Position numbers and translations under genes: made by a program. A DNA stretch of 64,000 bases, taken from NCBI GenBank assembly GCA_039621445.1, contig CP154954.1, positions 22,022,954-22,086,953 of the forward strand, written 5' to 3'. The stretch's first letter is position 1; every line of letters starts with the position of its first letter. This stretch comes from Euglena gracilis (taxonomy: Eukaryota; Euglenida; Euglenophyceae; Euglenales). The notes beneath the pieces are model-generated. The model saw nothing but the letters and a program-made list of their open reading frames with translations. It made no database searches and was not told the DNA's origin. Shown in pieces: positions 50,927-62,510 of the stretch.

Positions 50927-53740
50927 ATAGGTTTAACGGTCGAACGACCAAAGAAAAACTCAGAAAAAGGTGCGTACGCACAGGCGAGGTGTCTCAGTGG
51001 CACAAGTGGCTACGGCTGCATCACAAAGCCTCTGAGCCCCCGCCGTTGCTTACTTTTTTGGGTCTTTTCACACAAATTTTTACAATTTTTACAATTTTTA
51101 CGATTTTCACAAAAATGTTCCCAATTGTTCAGCAGAAATGCAAAGCGCACATGCGCACACTGGAAACGCACCTATTAACTATGCTTTGTTAATAGGTTCG
51201 CTTCGTGGACTGCATAATGCAGACGAAGTCGCTACGGCGACAGGAAAAGTTTCCTTACAAGGGGCGGATGCCCAAGTCGCTTTAGCGACAGAAAATTTTT
51301 ATCCACAAGGGGCGGATGCCCAAGCCGCTTCTGCGGTGGAAAAATTTTCCATACAAGGGGCGGACACCCAAGCCGCTTCGGCGGAACCCGCCCCCCCACA
51401 ACTGGGTTTTCGAACCCAAACCGCATTAGCGGTGCCCCCCCCTACAAAAAGCCGCTTCGGCGGTGTCCCCCCCCCTCCAAGGGTCTTCGGACCCAAGCCG
51501 CTTCGGCGGTGCCCCCCCCCCTCCAAGGGTCTTCGGACCCAAGCCGCTTCGGCGGTGCCCCCCCCCCCTCCACGGGTCTACGGACCCAACCCGCATTCGC
51601 GGACCCACCGTTAAAACAGCCGCATTTGCGGTACAACATAACCCTACAATGGGTCTACGGACCCCCTCCGCTTCTGCGGAGTCTGACTCACAAGTGGGCG
51701 GAATGCCCGAACGGGACTGGCAATTAGTGCCTTGTGGCACCCAATTGCCAACAGAGCCCCCCCCTTACGAGGACGGGTTGGAAACACCTTGTTTTTTCCA
51801 ACCCCCCCCCAGCCCTACCACCCACCCCCCCCTCCACAATTGGGAGAAATCCCAGAACTACCTTGGTCCGCTGAAATGCGGTTGGTGGTCCCGGACACTG
51901 CCGGTGTCATTGTTCCTATGGACAATGACCCCGAGGAAGACCGGGATTCGTTCTCCAGTAATACCGTTGAGCGCGTAGTCGCAATATCACCGGAGAACCA
52001 CCCACTACAACAGCAATTTCGACACATCGAAGCATGTGTCCAAAATTGCGCTAAAACACTGAACCAAGTCCTACAATTTGATGAAGACAGTCACAATGCC
52101 GTTTTCGGCAAGCTGGACTTCCTTTGGCAATATATCCAAGAATTTGGACAATTTTGCCAAAAGAATTTCAACTCCACTACAATGGACCTCCAGAACCTCC
52201 ACCAAGGTTTTGACGCATTTTTGCGCGACACCTTGGTGCACAACTTCCAACGGGCACAAGAGACCTTCCAAACCGCGGAATCGCGGAATAACGCAAAATT
52301 TTCACATTTACAACAAAATCTACAACAATTGTTCACACAACTGGAAAAATTTTCTTATACAATGCAAGAAATGTAGTCCCGCCTACAACAACGGAATAAA
52401 GCGCCTACGGGTGCGGAACTTGGCTCATATGTCTCATATGAGCACTTCTCAACTTTGTCCAATGTTGTACAACAGTCCCAAGAACGCATTTTGCGTTTGT
52501 GTGATGAAAACGCGAGTTTTCATCAAAATTTTGCACAAATACGCGAAAACTATGTACAAAGAGCTTTTGCTCATCAACTGGAAGAGCGGATTGCTCGTTT
52601 GGAAAAAACTTCCTGCAAATGCGGTGAAGTTTCCCACAATTTGACCACACTGCACACTCAAGTGGCGGAAATCGCGCATCGACAAGATTTCCTCCATGAA
52701 AAGTGGCAAAACGACATACAAAAACTTGAAACTGCTTCCAACGCCTTACAAACCGCTACGGCGGAACTCCAATCCCGCGATGCGGTGATTCTTAGCTTAC
52801 AAACCGCGAATGCGGAACTCCAAGACCGGAAACGGTCATAACTACTATCCAAACCGCGAATGCGGCCCTCCAAATTGCGTTTGCAGACCTGAAAACCGCT
52901 TTTGCGGAAGTTTCGGGACTACAAACTGCAATTGGGGACTTACAACGCCGCTTTGCGGAAACTTCCACAAAAAATCCCAGTATGGGAGCATTACGATCCA
53001 CTGTAACCGTTTTGCACAATCAGTTACAAGCGGATGTGAACAAAATCGAATCCGTGTTTGCGGATTTGCACAAACGGTGCAACGGTATTCAAAACTCAAT
53101 TCCGGATATCACCGGCATTGAAACCGCACTTGCGGATTTGAATACCCAACACAAAACCTTACAATCCACCACTTCCCATTTACAAAAACGCGTACAAACA
53201 TTTTCTACAAGGGTCTCCGGACTCCAAGCATCCTCGCCTGGACGAACGGTTCGCGAAGTCGAACTACCCCTTGATTTTCGCACACTTTACGACCAAATGC
53301 TTGCGAAAAATAAGGAAAACTTACAAGAATTTTGTGAAACCTTGATGAGGACCAAAAATTCGGTCACCGAACAAGTTCTCACACTAAAACAACAAATTTC
53401 GGTGTTGGAGAACCGACTTTCTACAATGATGGATGACAAAACCGCTGAAAATGCAGTAGGGGTACCCCAACCCACGTTGGGTACCACAACCCCACAAACC
53501 GAGAATCGGTTGAACGCCCTTACAACCGCAATGGAAACTTTGGTTAAGCGGGTCCAATTCTTGGACACCACTTTCCCAAAGCTTTCAGTGGATTTTGACT
53601 CCATTGTTGACAAACTACCACTTTTGGATGAGTTACCCTCACACCGCAAACGTATTAAGCGTTTGCAGGGTGATGTTGAACGAATTTCGGACCTTTTCCA
53701 AGTGGTTGGTTCATTGTAACAAAGTATCCAAGATTTTGCA

Positions 53741-55060
53741 TTGAGTTTGGATGAGATTCCTGCAAAATCCCGCAACCCCCCGCACTTTGCCCCTGAAAAC
53801 CGTGTTTTCGGTGGTCAAAATGCAACTTCCAGCTCACAACGCGCTTTTCGCGCATCAACCGAAGCATCTTCGGATGCCCGACATCCAACTCGCGACTTTG
53901 TGCATCAAATTCGCGATTCGTTGGATGCCAATCCTTCCAAAAGCGCAGCATGCGCACCCTTACAAGCATCTTCCGATGCGCATGCCCTACAAGCATCCAC
54001 GGATGCACATGATCATGAACATGCCTACAATCGCGATTACAATCGCCCGTTTATACCACAACTTAAGATTCCCCCCCCTAAGGGTGAATCTTCGGATGAT
54101 GAACCGGTTTTTACCACAAAAACCGCGAATCATCCGGTTTTTCAACAAGAATTTCGCGAATCGGGACTGATTCGCGGTATGAGCCATACCCCTACCCCGG
54201 GTATTGGCCATGGATCGCGAATGCGAAACACGGAATTTACCGCGGTTCCCCGATTTGCGGGTGAACAACGGGATTCCTACCCCCCTGGTAGGTTGCCACA
54301 CCCCGAATCGCGGAATCGCGACCCTTTACAATCCGAATCGCGGTATCGCGAACCACAACCATACAATTCGCGGAATTGCGATGTACCAAATACCCATGGT
54401 ACCTACGGTACCATGAGTATCATTATGGATGCGCATTCGTGCATGCCACAACAACAACCTTACCCCAACAATTACGATGGAAATCGCGGTCTACAACCCG
54501 ATTTCAAAGGTACAATCACAATTGCCAACAAGGTTAAGCCACAATGGGACGGAGATCCCACAACTTGGAAACAATTTTGGCGCGACTGGACATACTACTG
54601 GGACTTGAAGGGTCCAACCCAAGACGGGAACCCTGAGGTAATCAAGATAGAATTCATTGATTGTCTCCCCAAGGAAGAAAAAGATCGTGCCCGACAACTT
54701 GTGATCCGGAATCGGATTACTTTTGATGAACTGGTTGACCAATATGCGTCAACTTGTTCAAGCCTAATTTCGCGAATTACGCTGGAGAAAAAATGGTGGC
54801 AATTCGCGCCCAGTGACCGAAAATGGAAGTCAATCGACCTTTGGTATTCCAAATGGTTGGGATTGGCTTCTGAGGTTGATGAACTGGGAGAGAACCAAAT
54901 GAAAGAACAATTCGATGCGGTTCTCCTCCATTTCATTCCTACAATTATCAAAGACATTCACCGTGAGGAACTCTCCGACAACAAACTTACACTTGGACAA
55001 CGATGGAACTACAAACTCCCCAAAGGGAGATACAAAAACGCGCTATCCGCGCTCATTTGA
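53741..55060 (+). CDS. Gag spacer and capsid fragment, copy E (439 codons)
   Basis: Runs from the last coiled-coil helix (LDEIPAKSRNPPHF) through the Ser/Ala/His spacer, the AATCGCGG repeat region and capsid (WDGDPTTWKQFW…). It ends in a wrong frame after the 149-bp loss at 55010. Capsid sequence reads LTLGQRWNY here and in copy A, where the other copies have LTLEQRWNY, so A and E share a recent ancestor or exchange. Confidence 0.6.
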   Translation: MSLDEIPAKSRNPPHFAPENRVFGGQNATSSSQRAFRASTEASSDARHPTRDFVHQIRDSLDANPSKSAACAPLQASSDAHALQASTDAHDHEHAYNRDYNRPFIPQLKIPPPKGESSDDEPVFTTKTANHPVFQQEFRESGLIRGMSHTPTPGIGHGSRMRNTEFTAVPRFAGEQRDSYPPGRLPHPESRNRDPLQSESRYREPQPYNSRNCDVPNTHGTYGTMSIIMDAHSCMPQQQPYPNNYDGNRGLQPDFKGTITIANKVKPQWDGDPTTWKQFWRDWTYYWDLKGPTQDGNPEVIKIEFIDCLPKEEKDRARQLVIRNRITFDELVDQYASTCSSLISRITLEKKWWQFAPSDRKWKSIDLWYSKWLGLASEVDELGENQMKEQFDAVLLHFIPTIIKDIHREELSDNKLTLGQRWNYKLPKGRYKNALSALI

Positions 55061-55687
55061 CCAATCTTCTGACAAAACTTGCTTTTTGTGCAACAAATCG
55101 GGACATACGTCCCGTGACTGCCCCCACCCTGATACGGAAAGCGGTATCAGAGTACACGGGGTTCACAATCCTCGCGGAGCTCGCGCTGCTCCAGATATTC
55201 GCACAAAACTGGACAATCACAATCGTCAGGTTATCGACAAAGGTCTTGATCACCGTTCCGCGACCGCGGACGCGATCGCGCACCTCCGGGTCGATCACCC
55301 CGACCCCCTTACAAACGTGATACAAATCGCGACTCATCGCGATCACGTTCGCGAAGTGGATCATCTTCTTCGCGATCGTCATCCGGGAAACCGGATTACA
55401 ACAAGAACCGTGGTCGAACGGGATTCCGTTCACCAAGGCCTGCAAGGGGTAAAAGCCCATCACAAAACCGACAACAGTCACAAAACCGACAAAAGTGTTC
55501 CCTTTGTGGATCACATAACCACCATTCGTCCAAATGTTACCGTTCTCGCTCTCCCCGCCCGAACCAACGTCACCACAATGATACAAAACACAACAACAAA
55601 CACAAGGTCGAGTTCAAAATCTCCTCTTTAGAGGAGGGAACCCCGGCTTCGGACAGGGAGGGGGATGAGAACTCCGAATCCTCGTTG

Positions 55688-55836
55688 TATGTTTACCGTA
55701 TCCCCGTGGGGATTTTGGAGAAGAAGTCTTTTGTAGGGCACTTACCGTACCGCTAGGGAGACCAGCGGTAGGGTGGTGGGTGTAAGCCGATTGTATCTGT
55801 CCCAAAAGTTGTGAGAGTTTCATTTGTTTGGAAACA
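55688..55836 (-). repeat. TA + 147-bp segment, inverted and displaced, copy E
   Basis: 55690-55836 is the exact reverse complement of the segment at 46771-46917 over its full 147 bp, preceded by TA. It lies between TTG (55685-55687) and TTG (55837-55839), while the empty site in other copies has one TTG (CCTCGTTGGAGG). The normal site of this segment in the same copy (55010) is empty. Confidence 0.88.
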
Positions 55837-55929
55837 TTGGAGGACGACCGCAATGCGGTCCACGCGTTGCGCGCTATCTACTCACACAAGAAAACGATAA
55901 ACAGCCGAAGTGCTGAATCGGACTTGGAG

Positions 55930-55968
55930 TAGGGGAGCCCGAGGTCTCTGGGCACGGACCTCTGGGCT
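55930..55968 (+). promoter_or_regulatory. Gag-Pol readthrough signal, copy E
   Basis: TAG at 55930-55932, GGG and the conserved stem. The only change is in the loop (TCTGGGCACG-type loop instead of TGTGGGCACG); both stems are unchanged. Confidence 0.7.
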
Positions 55969-58726
55969 GATGAACAGACGGAAGTAGGACCTGATCAACC
56001 TTACTTTCCCTGCCCATCTGCCTCTTTTGGTCGGTACCCGGAAAATGTTCGGGTACCCACCCCCCACTCCAAATTTCTGCCTGGAATGCTGAGCAAAGTA
56101 GGAACGGGATCCTGGAATAGTTGGAGAGACAACAATTTCACACCGGATCCTGCACTTTGCGTACCCCCCATGGAACTTTTGGTCCAAGCGGAAATCCGAA
56201 CACAAACTGTTTCTACCAAATGCAAATTTTTGATCGACACAGGGTGTCGAATTCCCCTTCTCTTTCGAACGGGATTAATTCCCAACTCCCTCTTGGTGAA
56301 AGCCAAGTACCCCATCAAAATTATGACTGCGGACAACAGCCCCATGTGTGGTGGTGACTTGGGATGCTTTTTGGACATACTCCTCCCCATCATCCCCAAG
56401 CACCACTCACAGCCCCCACACATACAAAATTTTCTGGGTACCTGGAGTTACGAATCGGGTATTCGCGGCTCTGACGTAACTTTGGGTTTTCCGTTCTTGC
56501 GTCAGAACCGCCTTATTGTGGATTGCCCCTCCCTCGGTTTGCGCACTACTTCACGCACACAACCCACACCACCGAATTTCTCCCCCAAGACATCTTCCCA
56601 GATGTCCCCCCGCCTTGGCACAACGTTTTCTACAACCGAAAACACCGTTTACTACCCTAGGGGTAAAGAGAAAGCTGCCCCCCTGCCCACTACACTTTTA
56701 CTGCACGTTTCCCATGCGGTAGGGAAAGCGAGTAGCCTAACCCCCCACGTTTCACTTGGTTTCAAGGCGAAAGCCCAAATGCCTGAAGAAAATTCGGTGT
56801 GGAGTAGCCGCCCAGCTGCACAACTTTTACGTTTTCCGCCAGGTGTGTCGATTTCGGACACCCCTGTACACCCCCCAGCAGCTACAACTTTCAACACCCC
56901 CATACACACACTACACATGACTGACATGCACTACCAGACCGACACCTCCTACCAATGCGCACATTGCCGGAGAATTTCCACACAACCTGATTTCGACTGT
57001 GGATGTATTGTTGAACCTTCCAAACTAATCGCTTTACACAACAACCAGAGTACACTTGGTACCGGAACCGGTACCGAGTTTACCCTGACCGCTGAACGAG
57101 AACACAACACACCGGGTTGTTACCCGTTGTGTGTCGAAGTACATCGACAATTGGACAAACGCGGAATAGCGTCCCTGTTCGGAATCACGAGAATCGCGCA
57201 GCAGGACCTCCAATGGCAGAAAGCCAATCTCTCTGACCCCGAATGGCAGAATGCCAACCCCTCTAATGCCCCTGCATACAAGTGGCAGAATGCCAACGAC
57301 AATCGTCCTCTACACAATACACCTGATACACCTGGTATAATGCCTGATGAAGTGTCTTCGGACACAACGTATTACCGATGTGGCTCGGTAAACTGTGTTT
57401 CAGCCCTCCATAGGACTGAAACCGCAACAGTTTTCGCGAACCGCATCTGGAGTGCGTTCAATTTTGGACAATACCGCATTTTGGAAACTTGGTTTTCCAA
57501 AAACGCACAAATCGCGAAGTCGATGGACCTACAATTGGAGATTGACGCATTCTCGTCCAAAGCACGTTCTCGTTTATCCAATTACTGGTCAAGCCATACA
57601 AATACGTTTGATAAGTTTTGGGGTGATGTGGTCCTGTGGCTACATCCTCCTCTGAAACTTATCCCTCTTGTTGTTGACAAGATCCTTCGGGATCAAGCAC
57701 GCGGTGTGCTGCTCATTCCTATAAATCCCGAAGCGGAATGGTTCCAACAACTGACGTATGTCACTTTTCAGTGGTGGGATTTACCGAATGACACCCCTTT
57801 GGTTGAATATTTTTTGCGGTGTCATGTTACCACCATTGAAAGCAATCATTTTTTATGTTTGTTTCTTTGATGCATTCGGAACTGTTGACCACACTGACAA
57901 ATTCCTACGGGATAAAGGTCAGAATGACCAAATATACCAACTATCCGCAGTGATAGAAACCGGTGGTCAACATCCAAAATCACAAGAACTATGTACAAAG
58001 ATCAATCGCCCATTCAGTGATGTTTTAGAACATCCTATCTATGCCCATGACGTAGATCCTGCAATTCGCGGACCTTTTGGTGTCTGTAAAATCGAACTCA
58101 AAGAAGGTGCACAGCCCATGCACCGAAAATTCTTTCGCTGTTCAGGCGAAAGAGAACAAGCTCTCAATACAATGATCGAAAAACTGATTGAACGAAAATG
58201 GATCATACCCTCCAAAAGCGAGTGGACCTCACAAGCTTTTGTTGTACCCAAGCCTCCCGATGCTTCTGGAGAGAAGAAGTGGAGACTTGTGCTGGATTAT
58301 CGTTACTTGAACTCAGAGACAAAAGACGATCCATTTCCGTTACCACTTATCGAGGACGTGATTACAAAACAAGCGGAAAACCGCCTTTGGTCGATTTTCG
58401 ACTTAGAGGATGGTTTTCACCAGATGCACTTACACCCTGACTCACAACCATACACCGCATTGGTAACCTCCCGCGGAGTTTACCAATGGACGGTGTGACC
58501 AATGGGTGTTAAGAATGGCCCAGCCATGTTCCAAAGAATGATACAATGGATTTTACGAGACTTACCGATTGCAATGGTATACATTGATGACGTGCTGATT
58601 GGCACACCTCCTCCACTTACAAATTCGGGTAGAGATATCCTTGATATTCACTACCGCGATATACGTTCCGTACTGACAACGTTTCACAAGCATTTGCTTT
58701 TTGTCAAAGGTGCGAAAATGCATTTG
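55933..58726 (+). pseudogene. pro-RT, copy E (broken, truncated in RT)
   Basis: Protease, linker and DIRS-like domain are in one frame (56086-57870), the best evidence that Pol is a single polyprotein. The extra T near 57809 (shared with copy D) shifts the frame. RT is open at 57758-58498, then a TGA near 58497 stands just before the YIDD block. Confidence 0.85.
56086..57870 (+). CDS. Protease, linker and DIRS-like domain, copy E (594 codons)
   Basis: Protease DTGC at residues 51-54 (LIDTGC), the probable flap, and GSDVTLGFPFLRQN. The long Pro/Thr/Ser linker then holds CAHC…CGC cysteines. After a Gln/Asn-rich stretch with three WQNAN/WQKAN repeats comes the DIRS-like domain with LEIDAFSSKARS, WLHPPLKLI and GVLLIPINPEAEWF. 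The frame breaks within WWDLPNDTPLVEYF. It is the same frame as gag across the TAG, apart from small balanced indels near 56020-56070. The Met at 56086 is not a natural start. Confidence 0.68.
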   Translation: MLSKVGTGSWNSWRDNNFTPDPALCVPPMELLVQAEIRTQTVSTKCKFLIDTGCRIPLLFRTGLIPNSLLVKAKYPIKIMTADNSPMCGGDLGCFLDILLPIIPKHHSQPPHIQNFLGTWSYESGIRGSDVTLGFPFLRQNRLIVDCPSLGLRTTSRTQPTPPNFSPKTSSQMSPRLGTTFSTTENTVYYPRGKEKAAPLPTTLLLHVSHAVGKASSLTPHVSLGFKAKAQMPEENSVWSSRPAAQLLRFPPGVSISDTPVHPPAATTFNTPIHTLHMTDMHYQTDTSYQCAHCRRISTQPDFDCGCIVEPSKLIALHNNQSTLGTGTGTEFTLTAEREHNTPGCYPLCVEVHRQLDKRGIASLFGITRIAQQDLQWQKANLSDPEWQNANPSNAPAYKWQNANDNRPLHNTPDTPGIMPDEVSSDTTYYRCGSVNCVSALHRTETATVFANRIWSAFNFGQYRILETWFSKNAQIAKSMDLQLEIDAFSSKARSRLSNYWSSHTNTFDKFWGDVVLWLHPPLKLIPLVVDKILRDQARGVLLIPINPEAEWFQQLTYVTFQWWDLPNDTPLVEYFLRCHVTTIESNHFLCLFL

Positions 58727-59158
58727 TGTGTACCAGGCAGCCATTCTGCCATTGCACTGTGTACCAGATACAATGGGATACGGCCTACAATCTGGCAACG
58801 GCCGGGCTGTACACTGTGGTTTGGTTAAACCATAAGACAAAAAGAGAATCTCAGAGCTAGCGAAAGCTTAGCGAAAGTAACTGGTTCCTAATTCAAGGTT
58901 ATTGGGTTTGGTGCTTTGCAATTCTGTTTTAGGATTCTGAGGGCGAAGTCCCATTTGAATACAAGTTTTATTTCTTTCTTTTACAAAGCTCGAAAGAGCA
59001 AAAGTCACTTTCATATAAGGAACTGCGGACCCACCAATTCTTCTGCTTGTGTGCTTTGCATTCAAAAGGAGAAAAGGGAAGCAAATTTTATTGTTACTCC
59101 CCCCACAGGCTTTTCGGGAGGAAAGCATAATTAGAAAAGCCGGGGTGGGACGTACACT
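58727..59158 (+). repeat. LTR 9 (inner LTR of array III)
   Basis: 432 bp between copies E and F. It has GACAAAAAGAG like the 3' outer LTRs 4 and 6, plus private changes (GGAACTGCGGACCC at the TATA-proximal hairpin). Confidence 0.93.
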
Positions 59159-59168
59159 TGGTAGCAGA
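59159..59168 (+). promoter_or_regulatory. Primer-binding site, copy F
   Basis: TGGTAGCAGA immediately after LTR 9. Confidence 0.85.
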
Positions 59169-59379
59169 ATAGGTTTAACGGTCGAACGACCAAAGAAAAA
59201 CTCAGAAAAAGGTGCGTACGCACGGGCGAGGTGTCTCAGTGGCACAAGTGGCTACGGCTGCATCACAAAGCCTCTGAGCCCCCGCCGTTGCTTACTTTTT
59301 TGGGTCTTTTCACACAAATTTTTACAATTTTTATAATATTTACGATTTTCACTAAAATGTTCCCAATTTTTCAGCAGAA

Positions 59380-61278
59380 ATGCAAAGCGCACATGCGCAC
59401 ACTGGAAACGCACCTCTTTACAATGCTTTGTTAATAGGTTCGCTTCGTGGACTGCAGAATGCAGACGAAGTCGCTACGGCGACAGGAAAATTTTCCTTAC
59501 AAGGGGCGGATGCCCAAGTCGCTTTAGCGACAGAAAATTTTTATCCACAAGGGGCGGATGCCCAAGCCGCTTCTGCGGTGGAAACATTTTCCATACAAGG
59601 GGCGGACGCCCAAGCCGCTTCGGCGGTACCCCCCCCACCACAACTGGGTTTTCGAACCCAAACCGCATTAGCGGTTCCCCCCGCTACATCAAGCCGCTTC
59701 GGCGGTGCCCCCCCCTCCAAGGGTCTTCGTACCCAAGCCGCTTCGGCGGTGCCCCCCCCCCCTCCAAGGGTCTTCAGACCCAAGCCGCTTCGGCGGTGCC
59801 CCCCCCCCCTTCCAAGGGTCTTCGGACCCAAGCCGCTTCGGCGGTGCCCCCGCCTCCAAGGGTCTTCGGACCCAAGCCGCTTCGGCGGTGCCCCCCCCCT
59901 CCACGGGTCTACGGAAACAACCCGCATTCGCGGACCCACCGTTAAAACAGCCGCATTTGCGGTACAACATAACCCTACAATGGGTCTACGGACCCCCTCC
60001 GCTTCTGCGGAGTCTGACTCACAAGTGGGCAGAATGCCCGAACGGGACTGGCAATTAGTGCCTTTTGGCACCCAATTGCCAACAGAGCCCCCCCCTTACG
60101 AGGACGGCTTGGAAACACCTTGTTTTTTCCAACCTCCCCCAGCCCTACCACCGGTAAGCCCCATTCGGGACTTGCCCCCCCCTCCACAATTGGGAGAAAT
60201 CCCAGAACTACCTTGGTCCGCTGAATTGCGGTTGGTGGACACTGCCGGTGTCATTGTTCCTATGGACAATGACCCCGAGGAAGACCGGGATTCGTTCTCC
60301 AGGAATACCGTTGAGCGCGTAGTCGCAAATTCACCGGAGAACCACCCACTACAACAGCAATTTCGACACATCGAAGCATGTGTCCAAAATTGCGATAAAA
60401 CCCTGAACGAAGTCCTACAATTTGATGAAGACAGTCCCCAGGCCGTTTTCGGCAAGCTGGACTTCCTTTGGCAATATATCCAAGAATTTGGACAATTTTG
60501 CCAAAAGAATTTCAACTCCACTACAGTGGACCTCCAGAACCTCCACCAAGGTTTTGACGCATTTTTGCGCGACACCTTGGTGCACAACTTCCAACAGGTA
60601 CAAGAGACCTTCCAAACCGCGGAATCGCGGAACAACGCAAAATTTTCACATTTACAACAAAATCTACAACAATTGTTCACACAACTGGAAAACTTTTCTT
60701 ATACAATGCAAGAAATGCAGTCCCGCCTACAACAACGGAATAAAGCGCCTACGGGTGCGGAACTTGGCTCATATGTCTCATATGAGCACTTCTCAACTTT
60801 GTCCAATGTTGTACAACAGTCCCAAGAGCGCATTTTGCGTTTGGGTGATGAAAACGCGAGTTTTCATCAAAATTTTGCACAAATACGCGAAAACTATGTA
60901 CAAAGAGCTTTTGCTCAACAACTGGAAGAGCGGATTGCTCGTTTGGAACAAACTTCCTGCAAATGCGGTGAAGTTTCCCACAATTTGACCACATTGCACA
61001 CTCAAGTGGCGGAAATCGCGCAGCGGCAAGATTTCCTCCATGAAAAGTGGCAAAACGACATACAAAAACTTGAAACTGCTTCCAACGCTACGGCGGAACT
61101 CCAGTCCCGCGATGCGGTGATTCTTAGCTTACAAACCGCGAATGCGGAACTCCAAGACCGAGAAACGGTCATAACTACTATCCAAACCGCGAATGCGTAC
61201 CTCCAAATTGCGTTTGCAGACCTGAAAACCGCTTTTACGGATGTTTCGGGACTACAAACTGCAATAGGGGACTTATAA
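59380..61278 (+). CDS. Gag N-terminal part, copy F, from the native start (632 codons)
   Basis: Begins at the gag ATG just after the leader. Residues 20-90 hold QGADAQ(A/V)A repeats, then KGLRTQAASAVPPP-type repeats to about residue 190, a PERDWQLVPFGTQLP block, the Pro-rich linker and the first half of the coiled coil with LQTANAELQDRET repeats. It shows directly that the Ala/Pro repeats, linker and coiled coil are one protein when C-run lengths are in register. Ends at a TAA (DL-stop) where the others read DLQRRFAE. Confidence 0.72.
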   Translation: MQSAHAHTGNAPLYNALLIGSLRGLQNADEVATATGKFSLQGADAQVALATENFYPQGADAQAASAVETFSIQGADAQAASAVPPPPQLGFRTQTALAVPPATSSRFGGAPPSKGLRTQAASAVPPPPPRVFRPKPLRRCPPPLPRVFGPKPLRRCPRLQGSSDPSRFGGAPPLHGSTETTRIRGPTVKTAAFAVQHNPTMGLRTPSASAESDSQVGRMPERDWQLVPFGTQLPTEPPPYEDGLETPCFFQPPPALPPVSPIRDLPPPPQLGEIPELPWSAELRLVDTAGVIVPMDNDPEEDRDSFSRNTVERVVANSPENHPLQQQFRHIEACVQNCDKTLNEVLQFDEDSPQAVFGKLDFLWQYIQEFGQFCQKNFNSTTVDLQNLHQGFDAFLRDTLVHNFQQVQETFQTAESRNNAKFSHLQQNLQQLFTQLENFSYTMQEMQSRLQQRNKAPTGAELGSYVSYEHFSTLSNVVQQSQERILRLGDENASFHQNFAQIRENYVQRAFAQQLEERIARLEQTSCKCGEVSHNLTTLHTQVAEIAQRQDFLHEKWQNDIQKLETASNATAELQSRDAVILSLQTANAELQDRETVITTIQTANAYLQIAFADLKTAFTDVSGLQTAIGDL

Positions 61279-62510
61279 CGCCGCTTTGCGGAAACTTCCA
61301 CAAAAAATCCCAGTATGGGAGCATTACGATCCACTGTAACCGATTTGCACAATCAGTTACAAGCGGATGTGAACAGAATCGAATTCGCGTTTGCGGATTT
61401 GCACAAACGGTGCAACGGTAATCAAAACTCAATTCCGGATATCACCTGCATTGAAACCGCACTTGCGGATTTGAATACCCAACACAAAACCTTACAATCC
61501 ACCACTTCCCATTTACAAAAACGCGTACAAACACTTTCTACAAGGGTCTCCGGACTCCAACCGTCCTCGGATGGACAAACGGTTCGCGAAGGCGAACTAC
61601 CCCTTGATTTTCGCACACTTTACGACCAAATGCTTGCGAAAAATAAGGAAAACTTACAAGAATTTTGTGAAACCTTGATGAGGACCAAAAATTCGGTCAC
61701 CGAACAAGTTCTCACACTAAAACAACAAATTTCGGTGTTGGAGAACCGACTTTCTACAATGATGGATGACAAAACCGCTGAAAATGCAGTAGGGGTACCC
61801 CAACCCACGTTGGGTACCACAACCCCACAAACCGAGAATCGGTTGAACGCCCTTACAACCGCAATGTAAACTTTGGTTAAGCGGGTCCAATTCTTGGACA
61901 CCACTTTCCCAAAGCTTTCAGTGGATTTTGACTCCATTGTTGACAAACTACCACTTTTGGATGAGTTACCCTCACACCGCAAACGTATTAAGCGTTTGCA
62001 GGGTGATGTTGAACGAATTTCGGACCTTTTCCAAGTGGTTGGTTCATTGTAACAAAGTATCCAAGATTTTGCATTGAGTTTGGATGAGATTCCTGCAAAA
62101 TCCCGCAACCCCCCGCACTTTGCCCCTGAAAACCGTGTTTTCGGTAGTCAAAATGCAACTTCCAGCTCACAACGCGCTTTTCGCACATCAACCGAAGCAT
62201 CTTCGGATGCCCGACATCCAACTCGCGACTTTGTGCATCAAATTCGTGATTCGTTGGATGCCAATCCTTCCAAAAGCGCAATATGTGCACCCTTACAAGC
62301 ATCTTCCGATGCGCATGCCCTACAAGCATCCACGGATGCACATGATCATGAACATGCCTACAATCGCGATTACAATCGCCCGTTTATACCACAACTTAAG
62401 ATTCCCCCCCCTAAGGGTGAATCTTCGGATGATGAACCGGTTTTTACCACAAATACCGCGAATCATCCGGTTTACAACAAGAAATTCGCGAATCGGGACT
62501 GATTCGCGGT

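Larger units (their letters stand above)
51138..55932 (+). pseudogene. gag, copy E (heavily broken, rearranged)
   Basis: Stops at 52373-52375 (TAG) and 53717-53719 (TAA, shared with copy F), a base loss near 52829, the same 149-bp loss as copy A at 55010, a 2-bp loss near 55136, and a 149-bp inverted insertion at 55688-55836 inside the C-terminal part. The longest open stretch, 53741-55060, covers the end of the coiled coil, spacer and capsid. Confidence 0.85.
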
